Shown: positions 62,641-64,000 of the stretch, in pieces | Numbering within the stretch: the stretch's first letter is position 1 | How the letters are laid out: every line of letters begins with the position of its first letter | Assembly (NCBI RefSeq): GCF_014196845.1 | Contig: NZ_JACIEM010000001.1 | Coordinates: 1,302,001-1,366,000, forward strand | DNA length: 64,000 nucleotides | Direction of reading: 5' to 3' | Origin: Aurantimonas endophytica | GTDB lineage: Bacteria > Pseudomonadota > Alphaproteobacteria > Rhizobiales > Rhizobiaceae | Position numbers and translations under genes: made by a program | The notes under the pieces: model-generated | Database searches by the model: none | Seen by the model: the letters and a program-made list of their open reading frames with translations, nothing else | Told to the model about the DNA's origin: nothing

Positions 62641-62747
62641 TCACCAGCCCTTATATACGCCATTGGCGCAGCATCGACAAGTCGAGCGGACGCAATCTGG
62701 CTCCGGCCAGCGAAGATGCAGAGGACGCTTCTCTATCGGAAGGCCTC

Positions 62748-63680
62748 TCACGCCCGCCCCTCGTCCAGGAACGCTGCGACCGGCACCAGCGCCTCGGCCG
62801 GCGCCTCCTCGTGCGGGACGTGGCCGAGATCCGGCAGGACGACGAGACGACTGTCCGGCAGCGCCGCCTGGTAGTCGGCGGCGTTGGCGACCGGGATCAT
62901 CGCGTCCTTCTCCCCCCACAGGAGCAGGGTCGGCGCGGTGATCGTCGCCAGCAGCGGCGGCGGCTCGACGAGCTCCACCTGCCCCATCCGGGCGATCGTC
63001 GCGTCGCGGGCGCCGGGCGCCAGCAGCAGGTCGTAATAGCGGTCGACCGTCGCCTCGGAGAGCCGCAACGGGTCGGCATAGGCCGGCACCAGGTTCATGC
63101 GGAGCATGGATCGCGGCAGGACATAGCGCATCAGCTGGACCATCGCCGGCACGTCCGGGCGCTTGCCGTATTCGAGGCCGTGGCTGGCGAACCCGTCCGG
63201 CGAGATCAGCACCAGCCTCTCCACCCGCTCCGGATGTGCCGCGGCAAAGCGCCAGGCGAAGCGCCCGCCCATGGAGTTGCCGATCAGCGTCGCCTTGTCG
63301 ATCGCCAGCCTGTCCATCAACGCCCGCAGCACGTCGAGCGTCCGTTCGTCGGAATAGTCGCCGGTCGGATCGAGGCCCGAGAGGCCGGTCCCGGGAATGT
63401 CGAAGCGCACCACCCGATAGCGATCGCCGAGCGCCTCGGCCCACGGCTCCCAGGTGTGCAGGCTGGAGCCGAAGCCGTGCAGCATGATCAGCGCCGGCGC
63501 CTCGCGCGGCCCGCTGTCGCGCACGTGCAGCCACACGCCATCGACCTCGATCATGTCGTCCGGCGAATCCATATAGGCCGCCTCCAGCGCAACGCGCGAC
63601 CGGTCCGGCGTCCACAGCCAGTACAGGCCGAGCGCGAGCGCCGCGACGACGATCAGGGCCAGGACAAGCGACAGGCGCAT
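62748..63680 (-). CDS. Membrane-anchored alpha/beta hydrolase
   Basis: A 310-aa hydrolase with an N-terminal helix (LVLALIVVAALALGLYWLW, about 4-23) that anchors or exports it. The fold is clear: LIMLHGFGSSLHTWEPW for the oxyanion loop, nucleophile Ser in LIGNSMGGRFAWRFAA, Asp in LLWGEKDAMIPVANA and His in LPDLGHVPHEEAP. This is the triad of esterases, lipases or lactonases; the substrate is unknown. ATG 63680 has TGGAGGAAGC directly upstream. It is divergent from the VWA gene (103 bp). Confidence 0.9.
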   Translation of the reverse strand: MRLSLVLALIVVAALALGLYWLWTPDRSRVALEAAYMDSPDDMIEVDGVWLHVRDSGPREAPALIMLHGFGSSLHTWEPWAEALGDRYRVVRFDIPGTGLSGLDPTGDYSDERTLDVLRALMDRLAIDKATLIGNSMGGRFAWRFAAAHPERVERLVLISPDGFASHGLEYGKRPDVPAMVQLMRYVLPRSMLRMNLVPAYADPLRLSEATVDRYYDLLLAPGARDATIARMGQVELVEPPPLLATITAPTLLLWGEKDAMIPVANAADYQAALPDSRLVVLPDLGHVPHEEAPAEALVPVAAFLDEGRA

Positions 63681-63783
63681 GAGGCTTCCTCCAGGCCCCC
63701 ATGTGGCGGGTTGCGCCGGCGCCTGGCAAGCCTGCGGGTGCTTCGCCGATGACACGGCGACCTGCCTGCCCTAGGCTTGGCGG

Positions 63784-64000
63784 ATGTTCCTGACCCTCTT
63801 CCTCAAGCTCAAGGACGCCGGCGTCCCGGTCACGTTGCGCGAGCACCTGCTGCTGCTCGACGCGATGCGCGCCGATCTCGTCGGCTTCGACGTCGAGGGC
63901 TTCTACTTCCTGGCCCGCGCCACGCTGGTGAAGGACGAGCGCTTCATCGACCGCTTCGACCGCGTCTTCGCCGAGGTCTTCAAGGGCGTCGAATCCGTCG
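63784..64000 (+). CDS. VWA-containing (CoxE-like) protein, partial at window end
   Basis: The first 72 residues of a plus-strand protein that continues beyond the window. The N-terminus MFLTLFLKLKDAGVPVTLRE and LLLLDAMRADLVGFDVEGFYFLARATLV match CoxE-like VWA proteins, which partner with MoxR ATPases. The ATG at 63784 follows a GGCTTGGCGG. Its partner moxR lies at 59197 upstream on the same strand, separated by other genes. The MIDAS motif would lie beyond the window. Confidence 0.8.
   Translation, partial: MFLTLFLKLKDAGVPVTLREHLLLLDAMRADLVGFDVEGFYFLARATLVKDERFIDRFDRVFAEVFKGVESV

Overview
The window is a high-GC, densely coded chromosomal segment from an alphaproteobacterium, most likely of the Hyphomicrobiales (Rhizobiales). 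The best markers are a circularly permuted two-piece tmRNA whose tag reads ANDNYAEARLAA, an alpha-type SspB adaptor, a perfect TTAA-N7-TTAA CtrA-type site, DUF1206, DUF2065, DUF4169, RHH and BA14K proteins, and the ilvB/ilvN/ilvC/miaA/serB/Do/hflCK/folA/thyA neighbourhood. Four monovalent cation:proton antiporters in 64 kb hint at a saline or alkaline habitat, as in marine Aurantimonadaceae-like genera; the genus is inference only. No phage, insertion sequence or CRISPR array was seen.

Layout. 1-4 kb: a Zur-like Fur regulator, two COG0523 metallochaperone GTPases, a WD40 protein and a small protein, all start/stop-coupled (zinc homeostasis). 4.3-6.1 kb: a CPA1 antiporter and tRNA-Lys(CTT). 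6.2-23 kb: mostly minus strand, with PilZ, ilvC preceded by a TetR gene carrying its own palindromic operator, a lytic transglycosylase-like lipoprotein, pdxJ, a RecD-like helicase, a hybrid histidine kinase, a LysE exporter, ilvN and ilvB, DUF1206, a diguanylate cyclase, miaA and divergent serB. ilvB has a complete branched-chain attenuator with the leader peptide [18 protein letters not shown], which looks leaderless. 23-30 kb: Do protease, DUF2065, hflC, hflK, folA and thyA. 29.6-31.1 kb: tmRNA directly followed by sspB, so the tag-encoding RNA and the adaptor that reads the tag sit together, then DUF4169 and RHH genes.

31-45 kb: a giant AsmA protein, an FAD-linked oxidase, a thioesterase, a GGDEF/EAL protein paired with a periplasmic molybdopterin-fold protein, a cNMP-gated antiporter and a dienelactone hydrolase. 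44.7-57.5 kb: uvrD, mosaic intergenic repeats, a CPA2 antiporter broken by an apparent one-base frameshift, a universal stress protein, a DsbA-like protein, a BA14K protein, aminopeptidase P, a 69-aa gene downstream of the CtrA-type site, prmA, a CPA1/TrkA antiporter and an SCO protein. 57.6-64 kb: an unlisted 52-aa membrane protein, an MFS transporter, moxR, GNAT, phzF, a second repeat cluster, a toxin-antitoxin pair, an alpha/beta hydrolase and the start of a VWA (CoxE-like) gene.

The most interesting items are the ilvB attenuator with its leaderless leader ORF, the ssrA-sspB pairing, the three-module Cys-paired envelope protein at 10.5-12.0 kb, the mosaic A/B repeats and the frameshifted antiporter. 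Most antisense open frames in this GC-rich DNA are shadows and were left out.
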